Below, in pieces: positions 36,857 to 45,723 of a DNA stretch of 64,000 nucleotides. Every line of letters starts with the position of its first letter. Within the stretch, counting starts at the first letter, position 1. The notes under the pieces were generated by a model. That model saw nothing but the letters and a program-made list of their open reading frames with translations, made no database searches and had not been told where the DNA came from. Made by a program: the position numbers and the translations under genes. The stretch is from Chromobacterium amazonense (GTDB taxonomy: Bacteria > Pseudomonadota > Gammaproteobacteria > Burkholderiales > Chromobacteriaceae), in contig NZ_MKCR01000012.1 in assembly GCF_001855565.1 (NCBI RefSeq), forward strand, positions 58,430 through 122,429, in the 5' to 3' direction.

Positions 36857-37434
36857 CTTTGCACGGACTTTTCAGCCGCATCCGTTTCCGGCTGTCCGCC
36901 TGGATCCGGCCGCGCATGGTGTATGGCTTCCGTCGCGGCGATGGCGTGTTTCTCAAGCGTACCCGCGTCTCCAATATGACGCGGATCGAACATATCGACA
37001 AGCTGATGGTCGAGGACAACGTCTATATCGGCCATTTCAACCTGATCGACTCCTCCGGCGGCCTGCACATAGGCGAGGGCTGTCAGATCACCAACTATGT
37101 GTCCCTGCTGACGCACTCCAGCCATGTGGCGATCCGGCTGTACGGCCGCGAATACTTGGACCGCGGCAATCATGCGGGTTACCTGAAGAAGCCGACCAAG
37201 CTCGGCAAATACAGCTTCATCGGCCCGCATTCGGTGTTGATGCCGGGCGTTATCTTGGGCAAGGGCAGCATCGTGTCGGCCTATAGCTTCGTGCAGGCCG
37301 GAGACTATCCCGACTTCGCCATCCTGGCCGGCAATCCGGCGCGGGTGGTCGGCGATACCCGCGATACCGACGCCGAATGGCTGGCGCAGCATCCAGACTT
37401 GCATCCGCTGTACGAGGCTTGGGCCCATGACTGA
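36853..37434 (+). CDS. Hexapeptide-repeat acyltransferase
   Basis: The 193-residue protein has left-handed beta-helix repeats (VEDNVYIGHFNLIDSSGG, IGEGCQITNYVSLLTH, KLGKYSFIGPHSVLMPGV). The family transfers acetyl or similar groups to sugars. The N-terminal 20 residues are basic and hydrophobic. ATGA overlap with the flippase and 8-bp overlap with the next glycosyltransferase indicate coupling. It probably modifies a sugar of the repeat unit, but the acceptor is unknown. Confidence 0.85.
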   Translation: MTLHGLFSRIRFRLSAWIRPRMVYGFRRGDGVFLKRTRVSNMTRIEHIDKLMVEDNVYIGHFNLIDSSGGLHIGEGCQITNYVSLLTHSSHVAIRLYGREYLDRGNHAGYLKKPTKLGKYSFIGPHSVLMPGVILGKGSIVSAYSFVQAGDYPDFAILAGNPARVVGDTRDTDAEWLAQHPDLHPLYEAWAHD

Positions 37435-38497
37435 TCGCATCGCCCGCCTGCTGGTGGTGGGTTCGGCCTCGATTCACACTTGGCGCTTCCTGTCCGGCAT
37501 CGCGCCGCATGTGGGCGAGTTGTACCTGGCCTGCAACGGAGAGGTTCCCGCCGACAAGCGGCCGGCCAATCTGAAGGGCGAGCTGCGCGTGGACTTCAGC
37601 CTGAAGGCCTGGTCTTCCGCGGGGCGGCTCAAGGCCTGGATCGCCGAGGTGAAGCCCGATGTGGTTCATGTCCACCAGGCCAACAGCGTGGCCTGGCACG
37701 CGCGCCGCGCGCTGCGAGGCTCGAGCATTCCGATGTTGCTGACGGCCTGGGGGTCCGATGTGCTGCTGCTGCCGAACCAGAACCGGCTGATGCGGGCCAT
37801 GGTGCGCGGCAATCTGCAAGCCGCGGCGGCCATCACTTCGGACTCGCTGTACATGGCGGCGAAAATCCGCGAACTGGCCGGCGATTGCCGGATATCGCTG
37901 CTCAATTACGGCATCGACGCCTTGCCGCCCGCGCCCGTCATCGACGCCAAAAAGAAACAGGTGCTGTCCTGCCGGCTGCACAAGCCGCTGTACCGCATAG
38001 ACGCCATCCTCAAGGGCTGGGCCGAGGTGGAAAGCAGCGGCCGCTTCGGGGACTGGAGTCTGGTGGTCGCCGCCAGCGGCAGCGAAACGGATGGTCTGAA
38101 ACAACTGGCGGCGGCGCTGGGCCTCAAGCGCGTGGAATTCACGGGCTTTGTCGATAGCGCGACGCTGGGCCGGCTTTACGCCGACTCGCGCGTTTTCGTC
38201 AGCGTGCCGCGCTCCGACGCCACCAGCATCAGCCTGCTGGAAGCGATGGGCCATGGCTGCCTGCCGCTGTTGTCCAATCTGCCGGCCAACGGCGAATGGG
38301 TGATAGACGGCCTCAACGGCGCCATCGCCGAGGACGTGGGCAGGCTGGGGCCGGAACTGATCCGCGCCATGGACAAGGCCACCGACGACGACGCCTTGCA
38401 AAGCCTGGCGGCGACCAATCGCGGCCTGGTGGCGGCCAAGGCGCTGCATCGGGCCAATATGGCCGGCTTCGCCGCATTGTATCGAGAGCTGGTTTAA
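37427..38497 (+). CDS. Glycosyltransferase, GT4-like
   Basis: The 356-residue GT-B protein has an N-terminal acceptor domain (LLVVGSASIHTWRFLSG, DVVHVHQANSVAWHARRAL). The C-terminal domain reads VFVSVPRSDATSISLLEAMG, a variant of the EX7E region with SLLEAMGHG. It starts 8 bp inside the acyltransferase gene. The donor sugar cannot be read from the sequence. Repeat element D begins 6 bp after its stop codon. Confidence 0.88.
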   Translation: MTDRIARLLVVGSASIHTWRFLSGIAPHVGELYLACNGEVPADKRPANLKGELRVDFSLKAWSSAGRLKAWIAEVKPDVVHVHQANSVAWHARRALRGSSIPMLLTAWGSDVLLLPNQNRLMRAMVRGNLQAAAAITSDSLYMAAKIRELAGDCRISLLNYGIDALPPAPVIDAKKKQVLSCRLHKPLYRIDAILKGWAEVESSGRFGDWSLVVAASGSETDGLKQLAAALGLKRVEFTGFVDSATLGRLYADSRVFVSVPRSDATSISLLEAMGHGCLPLLSNLPANGEWVIDGLNGAIAEDVGRLGPELIRAMDKATDDDALQSLAATNRGLVAAKALHRANMAGFAALYRELV

Positions 38498-38503
38498 TTT
38501 ATC

Positions 38504-38616
38504 GCCACGAAAAACACGAAAGGACACGAAACCACTAGCCAGCATCCAGAACCCGAATTGACGCAGGTTCAATCGAATGTTTGGCGCGCTTTCGTATGGT
38601 TCGTGGGCTTCGTGGC
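38504..38616. repeat. CACGAAA inverted-repeat element D (empty), 113 bp
   Basis: The left arm is GCCACGAAAAACACGAAA from 38504, with units at 38506, 38515 and 38525. The right arm, read on the other strand from 38616, is GCCACGAAGCCCACGAAC and carries three units. It starts 6 bp after a glycosyltransferase stop. A different palindromic element (38634-38832) follows it before the next gene. Confidence 0.82.
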
Positions 38617-38633
38617 TCAAAGGGTTTGGTTTG

Positions 38634-38832
38634 TTTGGGCTAGGGGCTGTTGACGTTTGGTGAGTGGATCGCGTTTGAGCTTCGCCAAACCCGCAGGGCC
38701 GGGCGTTTTCGCGCCGACTCTGCGTTGTTCCGCGCTGGTAGAGAATGAAATGCAGCGCGCGAAACGCCTCGATTCGGTGCAAAACGCATCCCGGCGCGAC
38801 CGCCCACCAAGCGTCAATAGCCCCTACCCAAG
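38634..38832. repeat. 199-bp palindrome-ended element, MITE candidate
   Basis: The left end (38634-38662) and right end (38805-38832) are inverted repeats of about 28 bp. The shared core is TAGGGGCT then G or A, TTGACG, C or T, TTGGTG. The interior is GC-rich with no plausible gene. No clean target duplication was found, although AAAGG(G)TTTG stands on both sides. Together with element D it explains the whole 360-bp gap 38498-38857. Confidence 0.65.
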
Positions 38833-38857
38833 CAACAAATAAAGGTTTGAAACTGCA

Positions 38858-39952
38858 ATGAAAATCGCCCATCTGACCTCCGCCCACCCGCGTCACGACA
38901 TCCGCATCTTCGTCAAAGAGTGCAGTTCGCTGGCGGCGGCCGGCCATGAGGTGACGCTGATCGTCGCCGACGGCCAGGGCGAGGAAATCCGCAACGGCGT
39001 GCGCATCCACGATGTCGGCCCCAAGACCGGCGGCCGTTTCTCGCGGATGACCGGCACCGTCAAGCGCGTCTACCAGGCGGCGCTGAGACTGCGGCCGGAC
39101 GTAGTCCACTTTCACGATCCGGAGCTGATTCCCGCTGGCGTGCGCCTGAAGCAGGCCGGCATCAAGGTGGTGTACGATGTGCACGAGGATGTGCCGCGGC
39201 AGATCCTGGCCAAGCACTGGATACCGGGCGCGGTGCGCCCGCTGGTGTCCGGCGGCTTCGAGACGCTGGAAGACTGGGCGGCGCGCCGCTTCGACGCCAT
39301 CGTCACCTCCACCCCGCATATCCGCAAGCGCTTCGAAAAGCTGGGCGCCAAGGCGCTGGACGTGTGCAACTTCCCGATCCTGGAAGAGCTGGTGCGCGAC
39401 ACGCCGTGGGAGAGCCGCCGCAACGAGGTGTGCTATATCGGCGGCATCAGCCGCATCCGCGGCATCGAGCCGATTGTCGCCGCCTTGCCCGACACGTCTA
39501 CCCGGCTCAATCTGGCCGGCCCATGGAGCGAGAGCGATCTCCGCGCCAAGGTGCAGGCTGAGCCGGGCTGGGCGCGCGTCAACGACCTGGGCGTGCTGGA
39601 CCGCAAAGGCGTGGCCGAGGTATTGGCCAAGAGCAAGATCGGCCTGGTGACGCTGTTTCCGACGCCCAATTACGTGGATGCGCTGCCGATCAAATTGTTC
39701 GAGTACATGGCCGCCGGCATGCCGGTGATCGCCAGCGACTTCCCGGTGTGGCGCGAGATCGTAGCCGACGCCGGCTGCGGCGTGCTGGTCGATCCGCAGG
39801 ACGCCGCCGCCATCGCCGCCGCCATCAACGAACTGCTGGGCGACGAAGAACGCATGCGCCAGCTGGGCGAGTCCGGTAAGCGGGCGGTGCTGAGCAAATA
39901 CAGCTGGGCGGCGGAAGCCGAGAAGCTGGTGGCGCTGTATGCGTCCTTGTAA
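38858..39952 (+). CDS. Glycosyltransferase, GT4 family
   Basis: The 364-residue GT-B enzyme starts MKIAHLTSAHPRHDIRIFVK. It has VVHFHDPELIPAGVRLKQAG, YDVHEDVPRQILAKHW and the donor-side LPIKLFEYMAAGMPVIASDF, with the Glu of the EX7E motif. Proteins with this HD/VHED pattern occur in many O-antigen clusters. Element E follows 15 bp after the stop. The acceptor and donor are unknown. Confidence 0.9.
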   Translation: MKIAHLTSAHPRHDIRIFVKECSSLAAAGHEVTLIVADGQGEEIRNGVRIHDVGPKTGGRFSRMTGTVKRVYQAALRLRPDVVHFHDPELIPAGVRLKQAGIKVVYDVHEDVPRQILAKHWIPGAVRPLVSGGFETLEDWAARRFDAIVTSTPHIRKRFEKLGAKALDVCNFPILEELVRDTPWESRRNEVCYIGGISRIRGIEPIVAALPDTSTRLNLAGPWSESDLRAKVQAEPGWARVNDLGVLDRKGVAEVLAKSKIGLVTLFPTPNYVDALPIKLFEYMAAGMPVIASDFPVWREIVADAGCGVLVDPQDAAAIAAAINELLGDEERMRQLGESGKRAVLSKYSWAAEAEKLVALYASL

Positions 39953-39967
39953 AAACTAAAGGATGAT

Positions 39968-40072
39968 TTAGCCACGGAAGCACACGGAAAGACACGGAAG
40001 CATCGCTGTTGAAGTCTGGACAGCTGCAGTTCAAGCCGGACTTGAGTTTTGTCCCTGTTGTTCCGTGGCTAA
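39968..40072. repeat. CACGGAA-variant inverted-repeat element E (empty), 105 bp
   Basis: The left arm TTAGCCACGGAA (39968-39979) matches the right arm exactly (TTCCGTGGCTAA, 40061-40072). The left arm has three units CACGGAA at 39973, 39983 and 39993, spaced 10 bp. The unit is CACGGAA in both arms instead of CACGAAA as in A-D, so the arms changed together. The element ends 7 bp before the ATG of the next glycosyltransferase. Confidence 0.8.
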
Positions 40073-40079
40073 TTACAAG

Positions 40080-41309
40080 ATGAAAATACTGTATATCAAT
40101 CACTACGCCGGCAGCCCGCGCCACGGCATGGAATTCCGCCCCTACTACCTGGCGCGGGAGTGGGTGAAAGCCGGGCATGAAGTGAACATGCTGGCGGCCG
40201 ACGTGTCGCACCTGCGCCAGACCCATCCCCAGGTGGACGGCAAGTACCGCGACGAGGACATCGACGGCATCCGCTACACCTGGTGCAAGACGCGTCCTTA
40301 CGAGGGCAACGGCGTGGGCCGGGTGCTGAACATTTTCAGCTTCCTCGGCAAGGTGATGGGCCTGTCCGGCCGCTATCTGAAGCAATGGAAGCCGGACGTG
40401 GTGATCGCCTCGTCCACCTATCCGCTGGACACCATCCCGGCGGCGTGGATTGCCGGCAAGACCGGCGCGCGGCTGGTGTACGAGGTGCATGACTTGTGGC
40501 CGCTGACGCCGGTGGAAGTGGGTGGCATGTCGCCGAAGCACCCCTTCATCCGCCTGCTGCAATGGGCCGAGGACTTCGGCTACAAGCGCGCGGACACCGT
40601 AGTGTCCATGCTGCCTTGCGCCAAGGACTACATGATGGCGCATGGCATGGCGCCGGAAAAATACGTGGTGATTCCCAACGGCGTGGACGTGGCCGAATGG
40701 CAGGGCGAAGCCCAGGCCTTGCCGGCCGAGCACCGCATGCGGCTGGCCGAACTGAAGGCCCATGGCCGCTTCGTCGTCGGCTACGCCGGCGGCCATGGCC
40801 TGGCCAATGCGCTGGATTATCTGCTGGAAGCGGCGGCGCTGATGCAGGACGCGCCGGTGACTTTCGCTCTGGTGGGCGACGGCCCGGACAAACCAGCCTT
40901 GGTGGCCCGCGCCGCCGAGCTGAAGCTGAACAATGTGCTGTTCCTGCCGTCCATCGGCAAGCGCAGCGTGCCGGCCTTCCTGGCCGAGTGCGACGCGCTG
41001 TATATAGGCTGGCGCAAGCTGCCTATCTACCGCTTCGGCATCAACCCGAACAAGCTGTTCGACTACATGATGGCGGGCAAACCGGTGATCCACTCGGTGG
41101 AAGCCGGCAATGACATGGTGCGCGATGCCGGCGCCGGCATCAGCATCGGCGTGGAAGATCCGGCCGTGATCGCAGACGCGGTCAAGCGCATGGCGGTGCT
41201 GCCGCTGGCCGAGCGCGAGGCGATGGGCGCGGCGGGCAAGGCCTATGTGCTGGCCAACCACGATTACGCGGTGCTGGCGCGACGCTTTCTGGCGGCGGTG
41301 AAACTGTGA
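40080..41309 (+). CDS. Glycosyltransferase, GT4 family (WbuB/FnlA-cluster-like)
   Basis: The 409-residue enzyme starts MKILYINHYAGSPRHGMEFR at the ATG 40080. The GTG at 40065 lies in the arm of repeat element E and is less likely. Features: LARE-WVKAGHEVNMLAA, YEVHDLWPLTP, VIPNGVDVAEW, and the C-terminal NKLFDYMMAGKPVIHSV with the EX7E-type region altered to Asp. It is similar in pattern to transferases that use N-acetylated fucosamine-type sugars, but the donor is unproven. The Shine-Dalgarno is weak. Confidence 0.88.
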   Translation: MKILYINHYAGSPRHGMEFRPYYLAREWVKAGHEVNMLAADVSHLRQTHPQVDGKYRDEDIDGIRYTWCKTRPYEGNGVGRVLNIFSFLGKVMGLSGRYLKQWKPDVVIASSTYPLDTIPAAWIAGKTGARLVYEVHDLWPLTPVEVGGMSPKHPFIRLLQWAEDFGYKRADTVVSMLPCAKDYMMAHGMAPEKYVVIPNGVDVAEWQGEAQALPAEHRMRLAELKAHGRFVVGYAGGHGLANALDYLLEAAALMQDAPVTFALVGDGPDKPALVARAAELKLNNVLFLPSIGKRSVPAFLAECDALYIGWRKLPIYRFGINPNKLFDYMMAGKPVIHSVEAGNDMVRDAGAGISIGVEDPAVIADAVKRMAVLPLAEREAMGAAGKAYVLANHDYAVLARRFLAAVKL

Positions 41310-41314
41310 TTTTG

Positions 41315-41411
41315 GCGTAGGGCGGAAGCCCGCTGCGCGGGCGTTCCGCCTCTGCCGTTGCAAGAGATAAATGGAATGGCGGAACACCCCTTTGGGGCTT
41401 CCGCCATACGC
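41315..41411. repeat. REP-like inverted repeat with two hairpins, 97 bp
   Basis: The outer ends GCGTAGGGCGGAAGCCC (41315-41331) and, on the other strand from 41411, GCGTATGGCGGAAGCCCC match with one difference. Each half is itself a hairpin (41321-41350 and 41378-41405, GGCGGAA...TTCCGCC type). This kind of GGCGGAA intergenic element is widespread in proteobacteria in my experience. The rest of the 188-bp gap (41412-41497) shows only a purine-rich ribosome site. Confidence 0.7.
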
Positions 41412-41497
41412 AAGATTTTGCAGGCCGCGCGCGAGGCGCGCGGCGATGGACATGGACGGCGGTCGGTTGCGGCCGCGCAAAGACGAAAGAGAAAACA

Positions 41498-42661
41498 ATG
41501 AGCGAAACAAAGTTCCTGCCGTTCGCCTTGCCGGATATCGGCGAGGAAGAGATCAACGAAGTGGTCGACGCGCTGCGTTCCGGCTGGGTCACCACCGGCC
41601 CCAAGACCAAGCAGTTCGAAGCCGATTTCGCCGCCTTCCTGGGTGACGGCGTCGAAGCGATCGCGGTCAACTCCGCCACCGCCGGACTGCACCTGGCGCT
41701 GGAGGCGATCGGCATCAAGGAAGGCGACGAAGTGATCGTGCCTTCCTACACCTTCACCGCCACTGCCGAGGTGGTGCGCTACCTGGGCGCGCACCCGGTG
41801 TGCGTGGACGTGGATGCCGCCACCTTCAACATCCGCCCGGACGCGATCCGCGCCGCGATCACCGATAAGACCCGCGCCATCGTGCCGGTGCACTTCGCCG
41901 GCCTGGCCTGCGACATGGACGAAATCATCGCCATCGCCCGCGAGCATGGCTTGAAAGTGGTGGAAGACGCCGCCCACGCCATGCCCACCTACTACAAGGG
42001 CAAACTGGTCGGCACGCTGGATTCGGACGTGACGGTATTCAGCTTCTACGCCAACAAGACCATGACCACCGGCGAAGGCGGCATGGTGGTGTCCAAGCAC
42101 AAGGACATCATCGCCCGCTGCAAAGTGATGCGCCTGCACGGCATCAGCCGCGATGCCTTCGACCGCTACGTGTCCAAGACCCCAGCTTGGTTCTACGAGG
42201 TGGTGGCGCCGGGCTACAAGTACAATATGCCGGACACCGCCGCGGCGATGGGCATTCACCAGCTGAAGAAAATCCGCGGCTTCTATGAAAAGCGCGAAGT
42301 CATGGCCCAGCGCTTCGACCGCGAGCTGGCCGATCTGCCGCTGATCCTGCCGGCGCGCGCCAAGGACGAGGGCAGTAACCACGCCTGGCACCTGTACCCG
42401 GTGCGCCTCAAGCCGGAAGCCGGCATTTCGCGCGACGACTTCATCGCCAAGATGGCGGAGAAGGGCATAGGCTGCTCGGTGCACTTCATACCGCTGCACC
42501 GCCAGCCGGTATGGCGCGACGGCTACCAGCTGACGCGCGAGCAGTTCCCGGTGGCGGACGCGGCGTTCGAGGCCGAAGTGACGCTGCCGCTGTACACCAA
42601 GATGACGGACGATGACCAAACCCGCGTCATCGCCGCCGTGCGCGAGATTCTGGGCGCATGA
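41498..42661 (+). CDS. DegT/DnrJ/EryC1/StrS sugar aminotransferase (ArnB/PglC-like)
   Basis: The 387-residue PLP enzyme acts on UDP-sugars. It starts [20 protein letters not shown] and has [30 protein letters not shown] and [15 protein letters not shown]. The PLP lysine is in [16 protein letters not shown]. The pattern resembles ArnB and 4-keto-sugar aminotransferases. It is directly followed, with 4-bp overlap, by a phosphoglycosyl transferase gene and, two genes later, by a 4,6-dehydratase gene. A role in aminating C4 of a 4-keto-6-deoxy-HexNAc is therefore likely. Confidence 0.9.
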   Translation: MSETKFLPFALPDIGEEEINEVVDALRSGWVTTGPKTKQFEADFAAFLGDGVEAIAVNSATAGLHLALEAIGIKEGDEVIVPSYTFTATAEVVRYLGAHPVCVDVDAATFNIRPDAIRAAITDKTRAIVPVHFAGLACDMDEIIAIAREHGLKVVEDAAHAMPTYYKGKLVGTLDSDVTVFSFYANKTMTTGEGGMVVSKHKDIIARCKVMRLHGISRDAFDRYVSKTPAWFYEVVAPGYKYNMPDTAAAMGIHQLKKIRGFYEKREVMAQRFDRELADLPLILPARAKDEGSNHAWHLYPVRLKPEAGISRDDFIAKMAEKGIGCSVHFIPLHRQPVWRDGYQLTREQFPVADAAFEAEVTLPLYTKMTDDDQTRVIAAVREILGA

Positions 42662-43326
42662 GCCAGCGGCTGGGAAAAGAGGGCGGCGAGCTGTTGCCGC
42701 CTTGCTGCCGGCCGCGCCGCCACGGCTCGCGGCTGATCAAGCGGCTGTTCGACATCGCGGCTTCCGGCCTGGGCCTGGCGTTGCTGGCGCTGCCCCTGCT
42801 GGCTGTCGCCTTGTGGGTGAAGCTGGATTCGCCGGGGCCGGTGTTCTTCCGCCAAGTGAGGGTGGGGCGCGGCGGAATGCTGTTCCGCATCCACAAATTC
42901 CGCACCATGCAGGTGGATACCGAACGCCACGGCCAGCTGACCGTGGGCGCGGATAGCCGCGTCACCGGAGCCGGCCGCATCCTGCGCAAGACCAAGCTGG
43001 ACGAGCTGCCGCAATTGATCGACGTGCTGTTCGGCGACATGAGCCTGGTCGGCCCGCGTCCGGAGGTGCCCAAATACGTGGCGCACTATCCGGAGGATGT
43101 GAAGGGCATCGTGCTGTCGGTGCGTCCGGGCATCACCGATTGGGCGTCGATCCGCATGATCGATGAAAACGAGATACTGGGCCGCGCCGACGATCCGGAA
43201 CGCGCCTATATCGAACAGGTGTTGCCGGAAAAGCTCGGTTACTACGTGCGCTATGCCGAGACGCACAGCTTGTTCGAGGATGTCCGCATCATTGTCGCCA
43301 CCCTGATGAAGATCGTGACCCGATGA
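42658..43326 (+). CDS. Small phosphoglycosyl transferase (PglC/WcaJ-domain type)
   Basis: The 222-residue monotopic enzyme moves a phospho-sugar from UDP to undecaprenyl phosphate, starting the repeat unit. After about 25 polar residues the re-entrant helix [20 protein letters not shown] appears. Then come [20 protein letters not shown], the catalytic pair in [20 protein letters not shown] and PRPEVPKYV. The short form without a CoA-binding-like N-terminal domain fits diNAcBac-type substrates. ATGA overlaps link it to both neighbours. Confidence 0.92.
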   Translation: MSQRLGKEGGELLPPCCRPRRHGSRLIKRLFDIAASGLGLALLALPLLAVALWVKLDSPGPVFFRQVRVGRGGMLFRIHKFRTMQVDTERHGQLTVGADSRVTGAGRILRKTKLDELPQLIDVLFGDMSLVGPRPEVPKYVAHYPEDVKGIVLSVRPGITDWASIRMIDENEILGRADDPERAYIEQVLPEKLGYYVRYAETHSLFEDVRIIVATLMKIVTR

Positions 43327-43790
43327 CGCTGTCTATCCGCGAGGGCCGGCTTGCCGACGCGGATGCGCTGGCCGCCATCTACTTGGCCGGTCGCCGGGAA
43401 ATGCCTTATGCGCCGCTGGCGCATGATGAGGCGTCGGTGCGCAGCTGGTTTGCCGATGCGTTGTTGCAAACCAGCCAGGTCTGGCTGGCCGAGCGCAATG
43501 GCCAGATCGCAGGCTTTGCCGCCTGCTCCATGCAAGACGGCATGCTCTGGCTGGACCAGCTGTATGTCGCGCCTGGCCAGCAGGGAAGCGGCATAGGCCG
43601 CGTCCTGCTGGGGCAGGTATTGTCGCGGTCGAAACAGGCCTGCCGCTTGTTCGTGTTTCAGGCCAATGCCGGGGCGCGTCGTTTCTATGAGGCGCATGGT
43701 TTCACGCTGTTGCGCCTGAGCGATGGCCAAGATAACGAGGAACGTTGTCCGGATGCGTTGTACCAATGGTTGCCGGATACGAAAGAATGA
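43323..43790 (+). CDS. GNAT-family N-acetyltransferase
   Basis: The 155-residue GNAT protein starts [20 protein letters not shown]. The acetyl-CoA loop is VAPGQQGSGIGRVLLGQVL and the late motif is NAGARRFYEAHGFTLLRLSD. In Neisseria the priming transferase PglB carries a fused acetyltransferase of the hexapeptide type. Here a separate GNAT gene occupies that place. It could acetylate the 4-amino group of the priming sugar, but an unrelated substrate is possible. 4-bp overlaps on both sides. Confidence 0.85.
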   Translation: MTLSIREGRLADADALAAIYLAGRREMPYAPLAHDEASVRSWFADALLQTSQVWLAERNGQIAGFAACSMQDGMLWLDQLYVAPGQQGSGIGRVLLGQVLSRSKQACRLFVFQANAGARRFYEAHGFTLLRLSDGQDNEERCPDALYQWLPDTKE

Positions 43791-45673
43791 CCATGTTTGA
43801 AAAACTGCTTGCCTTCTCCCGCCACAACAAGATGGCGATGCTGGCGCTGATGGACGCGCTGTTGTTGCCGCTGGCGCTGTGGAGCGCCGTGTTCCTGCGC
43901 CTGGGCGGCTATTGGGACCCTAAGCTCAACGCGCATTTGTGGGTTTTCATCGTGCCGCCCTTGTGGGCGATTCCCATCTTCATCAAGCTCGGCCTGTATC
44001 GGGCCGTGCTGCGCTATCTGGACGACAAGATCATCTACACCGTGTTCAGCGGCGTGACTTTGTCCGTACTGGTGCTGCAGGGCGTGATCCAGATGTTCCA
44101 CATCTGGGCCATGCCGCGCACCTCAGTGATCATCTTCTGGGTGTTCGCCATGGCTTATATCGGCGGCAGCCGCTTCCTGCTGCGCGGCCTGGTGCGGCGC
44201 ATCGACGCCACCGAGGCCCCGCGCGATCCGGTCATCATCTACGGCGCGGGCCAGGCCGGTCTGCAGCTGATGCTGGCCTTGCAGGCCGGGCGAGAATACC
44301 GGCCCATGGCCTTTGTCGACGACAACCCGGACTTGCATCGCCGCACTTACCGCGGCGTGGCGGTGCACGCGCCGGACGAGCTGCCGGCGCTGGTCAAGGA
44401 CACCCAGGCCAAGTGCATTCTGCTGGCTATGCCCTCTGTCGGCCGCGGCCGACAGCGCGAGATTCTGGAATCGCTGGAAAAACTGCGCGTGCCGATCAAG
44501 CGGCTGCCCGGCATGGCCGATCTGGTCTCGGGCGAGGCGCGGGTGGAGGAGTTGAAGGAAGTCGAGATCGAGGACCTGCTGGGCCGCGATCCGGTGCCGC
44601 CCAAGGCCGAGCTGCTGGCGCGCAACATCCGCGACAAGGTGGTGATGGTGACCGGCGCAGGCGGCTCCATCGGGTCGGAGCTGGCGCGGCAGATCGTCAA
44701 GAACCGCCCGTCGCGCATCGTGTTGTTCGAGCTGTCCGAGTTCGCTCTGTACAGCATCGATCAGGAGCTGGCGCAGATCGCGCCCAGGATTCCGCGCACG
44801 CCTATCTTGGGTTCGGTGACGGATTATGATCGGCTGACCCAAGTGATGCGGGCCTTCAAGGTGGAGACGGTGTATCACGCCGCGGCTTACAAGCACGTGC
44901 CGATGGTGGAGCACAATCCCATCGCCGGCATCGTCAACAACGCCTTCGGCACCGACACCACCGCCCGCGCGGCGGAGGACTGCGGCGTCGATACCTTCGT
45001 GCTGATCTCCACGGATAAGGCGGTGCGTCCCACCAATGTGATGGGGGCCACCAAGCGCCTGGCCGAGCTGACGCTTCAGACCCGCCACGCCCGCGGCAGC
45101 CGCACCCGCTTCGTGATGGTGCGCTTCGGCAACGTGCTGGGCAGCTCCGGCTCCGTGGTGCCGCTGTTCCGCCGCCAGATCAAGGCCGGCGGTCCGATCA
45201 CGCTGACGCACGCCGACATCACCCGCTACTTCATGACCATCCCCGAGGCGGCGCAGCTGGTGATCCAGGCCGGCGCCATGGGCGACGGCGGCGACGTGTT
45301 CGTGCTGGACATGGGCGAGCCGGTCAAGATCATCGACTTGGCGCGGCGCATGATCCACCTGTCCGGCCTGGAGGTGAAGGACGAAAGCCAGCCGGACGGC
45401 GATATCGCCATCCGCGTCACCGGCCTGCGTCCGGGCGAGAAGCTGTACGAAGAATTGCTGATCGGCGACAACGTGTTGCCGACCGACCACGCCCGCATCA
45501 TGCGCGCCCAGGAATACCATCTGTCCGAAGCCGAAATGGCGTCCTTGCTGGCGCGTCTGCAAGACGCTTGCCAGCGGCTGGACGCCCGGCAGGCCTTCGC
45601 CCTGATGCAGGAGGCGGTGCATGAATTCCAGGCCGCGGAGGCGACGCAGGACTGGGTCACGCTGCAGGGCTGA
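43787..45673 (+). CDS. WbpM/PglF-like UDP-HexNAc 4,6-dehydratase, membrane-anchored
   Basis: The protein has 628 residues from the ATG at 43787. An ATG at 43793 is equally possible. Four N-terminal membrane helices (about 15-140) and a CoA-binding-like domain (IIYGAGQAGLQLMLALQ) precede an SDR domain with VTGAGGSIGSELARQIV. The catalytic set is of the SMK type (LISTDKAVRPTNVMGATKR), with Met for Tyr as in WbpM and FlaA1. It converts UDP-GlcNAc to a 4-keto-6-deoxy sugar. Last gene of the cluster; a hairpin follows. Confidence 0.92.
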   Translation: MTMFEKLLAFSRHNKMAMLALMDALLLPLALWSAVFLRLGGYWDPKLNAHLWVFIVPPLWAIPIFIKLGLYRAVLRYLDDKIIYTVFSGVTLSVLVLQGVIQMFHIWAMPRTSVIIFWVFAMAYIGGSRFLLRGLVRRIDATEAPRDPVIIYGAGQAGLQLMLALQAGREYRPMAFVDDNPDLHRRTYRGVAVHAPDELPALVKDTQAKCILLAMPSVGRGRQREILESLEKLRVPIKRLPGMADLVSGEARVEELKEVEIEDLLGRDPVPPKAELLARNIRDKVVMVTGAGGSIGSELARQIVKNRPSRIVLFELSEFALYSIDQELAQIAPRIPRTPILGSVTDYDRLTQVMRAFKVETVYHAAAYKHVPMVEHNPIAGIVNNAFGTDTTARAAEDCGVDTFVLISTDKAVRPTNVMGATKRLAELTLQTRHARGSRTRFVMVRFGNVLGSSGSVVPLFRRQIKAGGPITLTHADITRYFMTIPEAAQLVIQAGAMGDGGDVFVLDMGEPVKIIDLARRMIHLSGLEVKDESQPDGDIAIRVTGLRPGEKLYEELLIGDNVLPTDHARIMRAQEYHLSEAEMASLLARLQDACQRLDARQAFALMQEAVHEFQAAEATQDWVTLQG

Positions 45674-45693
45674 TCGCTTCCTATCCTGAAATC

Positions 45694-45723
45694 AACGGCT
45701 GCAAGCTACCACTTGCAGCCGTT
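45694..45723. terminator. Convergent hairpin closing the polysaccharide cluster
   Basis: AACGGCTGCAAG (45694-45705) and CTTGCAGCCGTT (45712-45723) form a perfect 12-bp stem with a 6-base loop, 20 bp after the dehydratase stop. Its right arm lies inside the last codons of the leftward gene at 45706. The T-run is poor (GTCTTTATC). Confidence 0.55.

Noticed and set aside
42658..43790. PglB-type fusion of transferase and acetyltransferase broken by a frameshift
   Set aside because: The second gene is a GNAT protein with its own start, and the 4-bp overlap is a regular ATGA junction, not a broken fusion.
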